A DNA stretch of 9,049 nt from NCBI GenBank assembly GCA_040377605.1, contig JBEIOK010000114.1, forward strand, positions 1-9,049, given 5' to 3'. This document shows, one piece after another, positions 1 to 5,065 of this stretch. The stretch comes from Solimonas sp040377605. GTDB taxonomy: Bacteria > Pseudomonadota > Gammaproteobacteria > Nevskiales > Nevskiaceae. The notes below the pieces were generated by a model, which worked only from the letters and a program-made list of their open reading frames with translations, was not told the DNA's origin and searched no databases. The stretch's first letter is position 1; the number at the start of each line of letters is the position of its first letter. The position numbers and the translations under genes are program-made.

Positions 1-16
1 GCTCCGCATAAAGGCA

Positions 17-45
17 TTGATTTGAAAACTTTTTATCAGTAAAAA
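17..45 (+). promoter_or_regulatory. Possible sigma70-type promoter of the histone-like gene
   Basis: TTGATT (17-22) and TAAAAA (40-45) are 17 nt apart, each matching 4 of 6 consensus bases. They lie in a conspicuously AT-rich pocket of otherwise GC-rich DNA. The -10 overlaps one arm of a perfect 6-bp dyad, TTTTTA (30-35) and TAAAAA (40-45), around TCAG. A start near 52 would give a leader of about 75 nt. The match is modest, so this is a suggestion only. Confidence 0.3.
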
Positions 46-85
46 TTCACACCGTGGAAATGCATATGCAGCGTTTCCTGAACCG

Positions 86-102
86 CGCGGAGACTTTCCG
101 CG
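86..102 (+). promoter_or_regulatory. Leader hairpin upstream of the histone-like gene
   Basis: CGCGGA (86-91) pairs perfectly with TCCGCG (97-102) around a 5-nt loop. It ends 13 nt before the Shine-Dalgarno sequence at 116-120, so it would lie in the 5' leader of the mRNA. It does not cover the ribosome site. A role in mRNA stability or translation is inference. A 10-bp palindrome TGCATATGCA sits further upstream at 61-70. Confidence 0.3.
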
Positions 103-115
103 TTATCCAAAGTAT

Positions 116-120
116 GGAGG
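116..120 (+). promoter_or_regulatory. Shine-Dalgarno deciding the histone-like start
   Basis: GGAGG lies 8 nt before the ATG at 129. This is the only good ribosome site in the region. It argues against the upstream in-frame GTG at 54, which has none. Confidence 0.75.
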
Positions 121-128
121 ATGCATCG

Positions 129-296
129 ATGGCGACTGCGAAGAAGGCTGCTAAGAAGGCGAAGAAGGCCGTGAAGAAGGCTGGCAAGAAGGTTGCGGCC
201 AAGAAGGTCGTGAAGAAGGTGGCCAAGAAGAAGCCGGCCAAGAAGGCTGCGAAGAAGGTTGTTCGCAAGGCCAAGGCCGCGGCGAAGAAGAAGTAA
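129..296 (+). CDS. Small Lys/Ala-rich histone H1-like DNA-binding protein
   Basis: This 55-residue protein has 26 Lys, 17 Ala, 7 Val and a single Arg, arranged as repeated KKA/KKV units with no acidic or aromatic residue. The composition is that of bacterial histone H1-like tails (AlgP/Hc1-type KAAK repeats), which bind DNA or RNA non-specifically through charge and are expected in the nucleoid. No folded domain is visible. A GTG at 54 would add 25 residues in frame, but the GGAGG at 116-120 favours ATG 129. Every lysine codon is AAG, so the gene is a purine-rich imperfect repeat at DNA level. It stands alone between its own promoter region and two downstream hairpins, so it is probably monocistronic. 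The functional label rests on composition only, because low-complexity proteins of this kind arise repeatedly. Confidence 0.8.
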   Translation: MATAKKAAKKAKKAVKKAGKKVAAKKVVKKVAKKKPAKKAAKKVVRKAKAAAKKK

Positions 297-310
297 GGGG
301 CTGCTACCCG

Positions 311-360
311 ACGGGCGGTCCGCAAACGTCTTTGCTGACAGCCTCCGCCCGTATTTCTAT
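311..360 (+). terminator. Hairpin after the histone-like gene, likely terminator
   Basis: ACGGGCGG (311-318) pairs perfectly with CCGCCCGT (345-352). Inside the loop, GCAAA (322-326) pairs with TTTGC (331-335) around CGTC, giving a branched structure. A short T-containing tail (ATTTCTAT) follows. It begins 14 nt after the stop codon. The tail is weaker than that of the terminator at 391-429, so efficiency is uncertain. Confidence 0.5.
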
Positions 361-363
361 ATA
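335..363 (+). promoter_or_regulatory. Sigma70-like promoter candidate between histone-like gene and yicC
   Basis: CTGACA (335-340, 5 of 6 bases) is 17 nt from TATATA (358-363, 4 of 6). It is one of the best -35/-10 pairs I can see in the window. The -10 lies inside the palindrome TCTATATAGA (356-365). Initiation would fall near 370. The promoter overlaps the 3' part of the previous gene's hairpin, and an intrinsic terminator at 391-429 lies immediately downstream. Its product would therefore be a very short RNA or an attenuated leader. Sequence match only. Confidence 0.35.
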
Positions 364-369
364 GAGTCA

Positions 370-429
370 GCACACGCTTCATGCCTACGCCGCGGCTACC
401 CGACTTGCTCGTGTAGCCGCGTTTCTTTT
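370..429 (+). ncRNA. Candidate short RNA or attenuator leader
   Basis: If the promoter at 335-363 is active, transcription would start near 370 and meet the strong terminator ending at 429. The product would be an RNA of about 60 nt made mostly of that hairpin. Within it is an 11-codon ORF (ATG 381 to TAG 414-416, peptide MPTPRLPDLLV). Its codons run through the 5' arm and loop, and its stop lies in the 3' arm, so a translating ribosome would melt the hairpin. No Shine-Dalgarno precedes this ATG. The two readings are a small RNA or a leader controlling read-through into yicC-gmk. Both are inference, and a chance ORF is quite possible. Confidence 0.2.
391..429 (+). terminator. Strong rho-independent terminator
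   Basis: CGCGGCTAC (391-399) and GTAGCCGCG (413-421) form a perfect 9-bp GC-rich stem. Three more inner pairs are possible (CGA 401-403 with TCG 409-411). The tail TTTCTTTT occupies 422-429. This is the clearest canonical terminator in the window. It insulates yicC from upstream transcription. Confidence 0.8.
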
Positions 430-503
430 GGGGTGATCGGTTCGCATCGCCTTCGTCCTGTGCCCCTTCGCCCCGCGCCGGTCTGATCCTCCTGCGCAGC
501 CGC

Positions 504-509
504 TACAAT
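504..509 (+). promoter_or_regulatory. -10 element of the yicC-gmk promoter
   Basis: TACAAT matches 5 of 6 consensus bases and sits 22 nt before the yicC ATG, giving a leader of roughly 15 nt that contains the Shine-Dalgarno at 521-526. No convincing -35 is present 16-18 nt upstream (around 481-487). Confidence 0.45.
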
Positions 510-520
510 GCGCCGCGAAC

Positions 521-526
521 AGGGAG
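521..526 (+). promoter_or_regulatory. Shine-Dalgarno deciding the yicC start
   Basis: AGGGAG lies 5 nt before ATG 532. It supports that start over the in-frame ATG at 508, which overlaps the -10 box and has no ribosome site. Confidence 0.7.
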
Positions 527-531
527 CACCA

Positions 532-1398
532 ATGATCAAGAGTATGACCGGCTATGCCCGCGTCGAGACGACGGGCCCGTGGGGGCGTTTGAGCTGGGAG
601 CTCCGCTCCGTCAACCACCGTTACCTCGATGTGCAGTTCAAGGTACCCGAGGAGTTCCGCGGGTTGGAAGGCGAGCTGCGCCAGCAGGTCGGTTCGCGCG
701 TGTCGCGGGGCAAGGTCGAGGCGGGTCTGCGCTATGTCCGCGAGGGCGCGGCGGGCGAAGGCATCGCACTGGATCTGGCGCGTCTGGCGCAGTTGCGGGC
801 GGTGATGGATCAGGTGGCCCACGAGATCGGTGCCACCGGTGTGCCCGATCCGATCCGCGTGCTGGCCTATCCGGGCGTCGTGCGCGAGGAGCAGGCGGAT
901 TTCGCGCCGCTGCTCGCCGCGTGCCGCAAGCTGTTCGACGCCGCTCTCGACGACTTTTCCAGTACGCGTGAACGCGAGGGCGGACGGCTGGAGCAGTACA
1001 TCGTGGAGCGCTGCGAGGCGCTGACGCGGCTGACCGAGCAGGTGCGCGCGCGGTTTCCGGAGGTGCGGGAGCAGTGGCTGCTGCGGGTGCGTGCACGCTG
1101 CGCCGAACTGGGCGTCGAGGTGGAGCCCCAGCGGCTGGCCCAGGAGGTCGCGCTCTCGTCGCAGCGTCTTGATGTCGAGGAGGAGATGTCGCGCCTGCTG
1201 AGCCATCTGCAGGAGGTGCGGCAGTCGCTGCAGCGCGGCGAGTCGGTCGGCCGCCGCCTCGATTTCCTGATGCAGGAGCTCAACCGCGAGGCCAATACGC
1301 TATCGTCGAAGTCGCAGGACGCCGAGATGACGCGCTGTGCGGTCGAGATGAAGGTCGCGATCGAGCAGATCCGCGAGCAAGTGCAGAACATCGAGTAG
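532..1398 (+). CDS. yicC: YicC-family endoribonuclease
   Basis: This 288-residue cytosolic protein is essentially the length of E. coli YicC. Family landmarks are in order: the N-terminal MTGYAR motif (residues 5-10), SVNHRYLD (26-33), and the C-terminal DUF1732 region with QRLDVEEEMSRLLSHL (211-226) and GRRLDFLMQELNREANTL (240-257), ending in EQVQNIE. E. coli YicC has been reported as an RNase acting on small RNA, including RyhB turnover. A housekeeping RNA-decay role here is transferred by homology. The start at ATG 532 is chosen because AGGGAG lies 5 nt upstream and the protein then begins as YicC proteins do (MIKSMTGYAR). gmk follows after 3 nt, so the two are surely co-transcribed and probably translationally coupled. 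In E. coli yicC adjoins rph, but no rph is seen here. The gene is intact, with codon use like its neighbours. Confidence 0.96.
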   Translation: MIKSMTGYARVETTGPWGRLSWELRSVNHRYLDVQFKVPEEFRGLEGELRQQVGSRVSRGKVEAGLRYVREGAAGEGIALDLARLAQLRAVMDQVAHEIGATGVPDPIRVLAYPGVVREEQADFAPLLAACRKLFDAALDDFSSTREREGGRLEQYIVERCEALTRLTEQVRARFPEVREQWLLRVRARCAELGVEVEPQRLAQEVALSSQRLDVEEEMSRLLSHLQEVRQSLQRGESVGRRLDFLMQELNREANTLSSKSQDAEMTRCAVEMKVAIEQIREQVQNIE

Positions 1399-1401
1399 AC
1401 C

Positions 1402-2034
1402 ATGGCCACGCGCGGCAATCTCTATATCGTCTCGGCCCCTAGCGGCGGCGGCAAGACCAGCCTGACCCGGGCGCTGATTCCGCGTCTGGCCCGGCACGGC
1501 ATCACGGCATCCATCTCGGTGTCCTACACCACCCGCGTGCCGCGACCGGGCGAGGTCCACGGCGAGCATTACCACTTCGTCGATGAAGCTTCGTTCGTCG
1601 GCATGATCGAGTCCCGCGCCTTTCTGGAGCACGCCCATGTTTTCGGGCGTCGCTATGGCACCGGGCGCAGCCGCACCGAGACCCTGCTGGCGGCCGGAGA
1701 GGACGTGATCCTCGATATTGACTGGCAGGGCGCACGTCAGGTGCGAGCCGCGATTGCCGATGCTGTCAGCATCTTCATCCTGCCGCCGTCGGTTGCCGAA
1801 CTGGAGCGACGCCTGCGAGGGCGCAGCCAGGACAGCGAGGAAACCATCGCCGCGCGCATGGATGAGGCCCATCAGGAACTGGCGCACCACGGTGAATATG
1901 ACTACCTGGTCGTCAACGAGCAGTTCGAGCAGGCACTGGAGGAGCTGGCGGCCATCTGCCTGCAGCCGCGGCTGCGGCGTGAGCCGCAGGAGCAGCGGCA
2001 TGCGGCGCTCCTGAAGGCGTTGCTGGCGAAATAA
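1402..2034 (+). CDS. gmk: Guanylate kinase
   Basis: Guanylate kinase phosphorylates GMP to GDP with ATP in the cytosol, feeding GTP, dGTP and (p)ppGpp synthesis. The protein has 210 residues, close to the E. coli enzyme. The P-loop SAPSGGGKTS is at 11-20. The GMP-binding segment SYTTRVPRPGE is at 41-51, with E76 in FLEHA and YGT at 85-87. DIDWQG is at 105-110, and the lid region ERRLRGRSQDSEE is at 135-147. All key residues appear present. The start codon is 3 nt after the yicC stop. It has only a weak ribosome site (GAG at 1393-1395), consistent with coupling to yicC. Its place beside rpoZ and spoT is the classic gammaproteobacterial gmk-rpoZ-spoT arrangement, which links guanine nucleotide supply to the stringent response. 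Confidence 0.98.
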   Translation: MATRGNLYIVSAPSGGGKTSLTRALIPRLARHGITASISVSYTTRVPRPGEVHGEHYHFVDEASFVGMIESRAFLEHAHVFGRRYGTGRSRTETLLAAGEDVILDIDWQGARQVRAAIADAVSIFILPPSVAELERRLRGRSQDSEETIAARMDEAHQELAHHGEYDYLVVNEQFEQALEELAAICLQPRLRREPQEQRHAALLKALLAK

Positions 2035-2046
2035 GCGTCACTCCGC

Positions 2047-2052
2047 TACACT
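2047..2052 (+). promoter_or_regulatory. Possible -10 element for rpoZ
   Basis: TACACT (4 of 6 bases) lies 13 nt after the gmk stop and 31 nt before the rpoZ ATG, in the same CGCTAC context as the yicC -10 box. The nearest -35-like hexamer, TTGCTG (2020-2025), is 21 nt away, which is too far. rpoZ may simply be read from the upstream genes. Confidence 0.25.
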
Positions 2053-2083
2053 TTCAGCTCCTTTTTGTGTCCCCGGTAGTGCC

Positions 2084-2347
2084 ATGGCCCGCGTAACTGT
2101 CGAAGATTGTCTGAAGCAGATCCCCAACCAGTTCGACCTGACCCTGGTCGCCGCCAAGCGCGCGCGTCAGCTGGCCCGCGGTGCCGAAGCGCACCTGCCG
2201 TGGGGCAACCACAAGTCGACCGTGTTGTCGCTGCGTGAGATTGCCGAGGGCTACACCGACCGTTCGGTGCTCAATGAGGTGGATCTGCCCGCCGTGCAGC
2301 AGCCCAAGATGGAACTGGAAGCGCTGGACCCGTCGTTCGACGCCTGA
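2084..2347 (+). CDS. rpoZ: RNA polymerase omega subunit
   Basis: Omega is the smallest RNA polymerase subunit. It chaperones beta-prime into the core enzyme and, in proteobacteria, forms part of a ppGpp-binding site. The 87-residue protein begins MARVTVEDCL, as E. coli omega begins MARVTVQDAV. It carries FDLTLVAAKRARQL (17-30) and STVLSLREIAEGY (45-57), the conserved helices that contact beta-prime. It is a few residues shorter than E. coli omega (91), and the C-terminal tail (58-87) diverges, as is usual. The start has no clear Shine-Dalgarno. gmk lies 49 nt upstream. Unlike many relatives, where rpoZ runs on into spoT, a strong terminator follows after 22 nt. Confidence 0.97.
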   Translation: MARVTVEDCLKQIPNQFDLTLVAAKRARQLARGAEAHLPWGNHKSTVLSLREIAEGYTDRSVLNEVDLPAVQQPKMELEALDPSFDA

Positions 2348-2369
2348 TCGACCGCTGTCGCAGTGCCCG

Positions 2370-2402
2370 GAAGGCCCGCTCTTGAGCGGGCCTTCTGCTT
2401 TG
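2370..2402 (+). terminator. Rho-independent terminator after rpoZ
   Basis: AAGGCCCGCT (2371-2380) and AGCGGGCCTT (2385-2394) form a perfect 10-bp stem closed by CTTG. G2370 and C2395 add an eleventh pair. The tail CTGCTTTG is a broken T run, so some read-through into spoT is likely. Confidence 0.75.
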
Positions 2403-2410
2403 GGGGCGGG

Positions 2411-2432
2411 GCCCGCCACTGCGGCGGCGGGC
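2411..2432 (+). repeat. GC-rich inverted repeat abutting the spoT -10 box
   Basis: GCCCGCC (2411-2417) and GGCGGGC (2426-2432) are perfect inverted copies separated by 8 nt. They occupy the place where a -35 element would stand, 3 nt before the -10-like TATACT. The repeat may be an operator or a structural remnant of the adjoining terminator region. No function is shown. Confidence 0.35.
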
Positions 2433-2435
2433 TCT

Positions 2436-2441
2436 TATACT
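2436..2441 (+). promoter_or_regulatory. -10 element for spoT, placed for a leaderless mRNA
   Basis: TATACT matches 5 of 6 consensus bases and ends 6 nt before the spoT ATG (2448), so initiation would fall on or next to the start codon itself. No Shine-Dalgarno precedes the ATG, and no -35 hexamer is recognisable at 2412-2420. Together these fit a leaderless transcript. Confidence 0.4.
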
Positions 2442-2447
2442 GACCGC

Positions 2448-4613
2448 ATGGAACCCCTGTCGGTCATGCAGCGCCTTGGCAACGTGATCCGCACGCAGCG
2501 TGCGGAGCGCGAGTATGGCGTCGAGGCACTGGCGCGGCAGCTTGAGGGCTACCTGCCGGACGACCAGATTGCGCAGGTGCGCAAGGCGGCCGAGTTCGCA
2601 ACCAATGTCCATACCGGCCAGCGCCGTACTTCCGGCGAGCCCTACGTCTATCACCCGCTGGCGGTGGCGCGCATCCTGGCCGAGATGCGGCTGGATCATA
2701 CGACGCTGATCGCGGCGATCCTGCACGATGTGATCGAGGACACCGGCGTGTCCCGCGAGTCCCTGGCGCTGGAGTTTGGCGAGGATGTCGCGACGCTGGT
2801 CGACGGCGTCAGCAAGGTCACCAAGATCGAGGGTCGCTCTCGCGCCGAGATGCAGGCGGAGAGCTTCCGTAAGCTGTTGCTGGCGATGACCCAGGACCTG
2901 CGCGTGATCCTGGTCAAGCTGGCTGATCGTCTGCACAACATGCGCACCCTGGGGCACATGGCGCCCGAAAAGCGCCGACGCATCGCGCGCGAGACGCTCG
3001 ACATCTATGCGCCGATCGCACAGCGCCTGGGCATCTACTTCATCCGGACCGAGCTCGAAGACCTCGGCTTTGCGGCGCTATACCCCAAGCGCTATGGCGT
3101 GCTGGCGCAATCGATGAAGTCGCAACTGGGCGACACGCGCAAGCTGATCCGGGAGGTCGAACAGAAGCTGTCGACCACCCTGCGCGAGGAGGGCATCGGC
3201 GCCAGCGTGGTGGGGCGTCAGAAGAACGTCTACAGCGTCTACCAGAAGATGCGACGCAAGAAGCTCAAGCTGCTGAAGGTCATGGACCTGCTGGGCTTTC
3301 GCGTCATCGTCTCCAAGGTCGATGACTGTTATCGGGCCTTCGGCGTCGTGCACCATGTCTACAAGCCGGTGCCTGGCGAGTTCGACGACTACATCGCCAA
3401 TCCGAAATCAAACGGGTACCAGTCCCTGCATACGGCCTGCATCGGGCCCGGTGGGCACAAGATCGAAATCCAGGTGCGGACGCGCGACATGCATCACGTC
3501 GCCGAGGCGGGCATTGCCGCGCACTGGCAGTACAAGCAGGGTGCCCGCGATGGTCATGCCGCGCCGCAGCTGCGCGCACGCGAATGGGTCAGCAGCCTGA
3601 TCGCCGACTTCGGCAGCGCCAGCCCGATGGATTTCATCGAGAACGTCAAGGTTGACCTGTTCCCGGACGAAGTCTACGTGTTCACGCCGCGCGGCGAGAT
3701 CCGGCGGTTGCCGCGTGGTGCCACGGCGGTCGACTTTGCCTATGCGGTGCATTCCGAGCTCGGTGATCATTGCGTGGCGGCCCGCCTCGATGGCGCGCTG
3801 GAGCCGTTGCAGACCCAGCTGCGCAACGGCCAGACCGTCGAGGTGATCACGGCGCGGCACGCACGGCCCAACGCGGCTTGGCTGAATTTCGTGAAGACGG
3901 CCAAGGCGCGCACGGCGATTCGCAACTATCTGCGCAATCAGCGCGAGGACGAGGCGGTGCGGCTGGGTCGCCGGCTGCTGGAAATCGCCTTGCGTGAGCT
4001 CAATGTGCCCGCCGGCGCGCTCAAGAGCGAAGCCCTGCTGGCGCCGGTGCTGCAGGCGCACAAGCTCAAGGATGTCGAGGAGCTGTTTGCCGCGATCGGC
4101 AGCGGTCAGCGGCTGGCCCCGCTGGTGGCACGACACTTCCTGCCGGAGGGGCAGCTCGCCGAGCAGAGCATGAGTGCCGCCGCCCCGCTGGCGATCGAGG
4201 GCACCGAGGGGCTGGTGCTGGACTATGCGCGTTGCTGCTACCCGCTGCCCGGCGACGAAATTCGCGGACACGTCAGCGTGGGCCGCGGCATTGTCGTGCA
4301 CCGCCTGGACTGCCGGCATGCCAAGGGGCGGCCGCAGGACTGGGTGCCGCTGACCTGGAGCGACAAGATCCAGAATGATTTTCTCGCCGAGGTGCGGCTC
4401 AAGGTACAGAACAAGCGCGGCCTGCTCGCCAAGGTGACGGCCGAAATCGCCAATGCCGATTCGTCGATCGAGAATGTGCAGATGCCGGACCGTGCCGGCG
4501 GCGATGCGATGGAAATGCGCTTCACGCTGACCGTCAAGAATCGCGTCCATCTGGCGCGCGTGCTCCGACGTCTGCGCCGGCTGGAATGGGTGGAGCGCGT
4601 GACGCGCGGCTAG
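2448..4613 (+). CDS. spoT: Bifunctional (p)ppGpp synthetase/hydrolase SpoT
   Basis: SpoT sets cytosolic (p)ppGpp by hydrolysing it to GDP/GTP and, more weakly, making it from ATP. The 721 residues hold the full RelA/SpoT order. The HD hydrolase spans about 45-200, with H69, H93-D94 in LHDVIEDTG, D160 and N164 in LADRLHNMRT, all present. The synthetase spans about 250-365, with D280 in the FRVIV strand and E340 in EIQVRT, matching the catalytic Asp and Glu of Rel enzymes. TGS lies at 403-465, a helical region follows, the zinc-finger-like domain has C596, C597 and C622, and ACT lies at 645-720. The synthetase loop reads EFDD (311-314), as in RelA, not the basic RXKD of bifunctional enzymes. 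ATG 2448 gives about 20 more N-terminal residues than E. coli SpoT. ATG 2466 is an alternative start. The gene follows an rpoZ terminator, so it may be transcribed independently. Confidence 0.96.
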   Translation: MEPLSVMQRLGNVIRTQRAEREYGVEALARQLEGYLPDDQIAQVRKAAEFATNVHTGQRRTSGEPYVYHPLAVARILAEMRLDHTTLIAAILHDVIEDTGVSRESLALEFGEDVATLVDGVSKVTKIEGRSRAEMQAESFRKLLLAMTQDLRVILVKLADRLHNMRTLGHMAPEKRRRIARETLDIYAPIAQRLGIYFIRTELEDLGFAALYPKRYGVLAQSMKSQLGDTRKLIREVEQKLSTTLREEGIGASVVGRQKNVYSVYQKMRRKKLKLLKVMDLLGFRVIVSKVDDCYRAFGVVHHVYKPVPGEFDDYIANPKSNGYQSLHTACIGPGGHKIEIQVRTRDMHHVAEAGIAAHWQYKQGARDGHAAPQLRAREWVSSLIADFGSASPMDFIENVKVDLFPDEVYVFTPRGEIRRLPRGATAVDFAYAVHSELGDHCVAARLDGALEPLQTQLRNGQTVEVITARHARPNAAWLNFVKTAKARTAIRNYLRNQREDEAVRLGRRLLEIALRELNVPAGALKSEALLAPVLQAHKLKDVEELFAAIGSGQRLAPLVARHFLPEGQLAEQSMSAAAPLAIEGTEGLVLDYARCCYPLPGDEIRGHVSVGRGIVVHRLDCRHAKGRPQDWVPLTWSDKIQNDFLAEVRLKVQNKRGLLAKVTAEIANADSSIENVQMPDRAGGDAMEMRFTLTVKNRVHLARVLRRLRRLEWVERVTRG

Positions 4614-4637
4614 GGTCGGGTGCGTGGCTGAGGCCGG

Positions 4638-4659
4638 GATGCGTGGCAAACTGCGCATC
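4638..4659 (+). repeat. Small hairpin in the spoT-ridA gap
   Basis: GATGCG (4638-4643) pairs with CGCATC (4654-4659) across a 10-nt loop in the 65-nt gap between spoT and ridA. No T tract follows, so it is not an intrinsic terminator. An 8-nt direct repeat TGCGTGGC (4621-4628 and 4640-4647) overlaps it. The structure might influence ridA expression, but nothing confirms this. Confidence 0.25.
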
Positions 4660-4678
4660 TTCGTCAGCAAGTATCCTC

Positions 4679-5065
4679 ATGACCCGACATATCATTCAAA
4701 CCGATGCGGCGCCGGCAGCCATCGGCACTTACTCCCAGGCGGTGAAGTGCGGCAATACGGTCTATCTCTCCGGGCAGATTCCGCTCGATCCGAAGACGAT
4801 GACCCTGCGTAACGCCAGCATCGAGGACGAGATCCATCAGGTCTTCCGCAATCTCGCGGCGGTGGCGCAGGCCTCCGGCGGTTCGCTGCGCGATCTGGCC
4901 AAGCTGAACATCTTCCTGACGGATCTGGCGCACTTCGCGAGCGTCAACGAGATCATGGCGCAGTACATCGAGGCGCCCTATCCGGCACGTGCGGCCATCG
5001 GCGTGGCCAGCCTGCCGCGCGGCGCGCGGGTCGAGGCTGACGGCATCCTCGTACTTGGCGACTAA
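4679..5065 (+). CDS. ridA: RidA family reactive enamine/imine deaminase
   Basis: RidA (YjgF/YER057c/UK114 family) hydrolyses reactive 2-aminoacrylate and related enamines made by PLP enzymes such as threonine/serine dehydratase. It protects other PLP enzymes and works as a cytosolic trimer. The 128 residues equal E. coli RidA in length. APAAIGTYSQA (11-21), SGQIPLDP (31-38) and PARAAIGVASLP (102-113) are family landmarks. R104 matches the substrate-carboxylate arginine, and E119 matches the conserved C-terminal glutamate. The ATG at 4679 is chosen because translation then starts at the usual family N-terminus (MTRHIIQTDAAPAAIG). An in-frame upstream extension overlaps spoT and looks non-coding. 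No clear Shine-Dalgarno is present. The gene sits where E. coli has trmH. Pseudomonas also has ridA next to spoT, as I recall. The recG frame overlaps the end of ridA. Confidence 0.95.
   Translation: MTRHIIQTDAAPAAIGTYSQAVKCGNTVYLSGQIPLDPKTMTLRNASIEDEIHQVFRNLAAVAQASGGSLRDLAKLNIFLTDLAHFASVNEIMAQYIEAPYPARAAIGVASLPRGARVEADGILVLGD

Noticed and set aside
54..128. 25-codon extension of the histone-like protein from GTG 54
   Set aside because: It has no ribosome site, while a strong one serves ATG 129. The extension contains the leader hairpin and palindromes. Conservation of this peptide in relatives would reopen the case.
129..296. Tandem repeats considered as a repeat or CRISPR-like array
   Set aside because: The repetition is codon-level KKA/KKV coding with no regular spacers, and it lies fully inside a gene with a good ribosome site.
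47..382. Minus-strand frame of 111 codons rich in Phe and Ala, resembling a membrane protein
   Set aside because: It is the mirror of the AAG/GCC repeat: antisense to Lys-Ala codons reads as Phe, Leu and Ala. It has no family resemblance.
303..404. Direct repeat GCTACCCGAC at 303-312 and 395-404
   Set aside because: Ten bases, only two copies, and each partly inside a hairpin arm. This is too little to call an element or attachment site.
2181..2447. 89-codon N-terminal extension of spoT
   Set aside because: It overlaps rpoZ in another frame and runs through the rpoZ terminator. Its Cys/Trp/Arg-rich translation does not look like SpoT.
3408..4670. Minus-strand frame of 420 codons opposite spoT
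   Set aside because: Long antisense open frames are expected in GC-rich genes. The translation is His/Gln/Arg-rich with no recognisable domain, while the sense strand is unmistakably SpoT.
4586..4678. 31-codon upstream extension of ridA
   Set aside because: It overlaps the end of spoT and adds sequence absent from the family. The RidA N-terminus aligns from ATG 4679.
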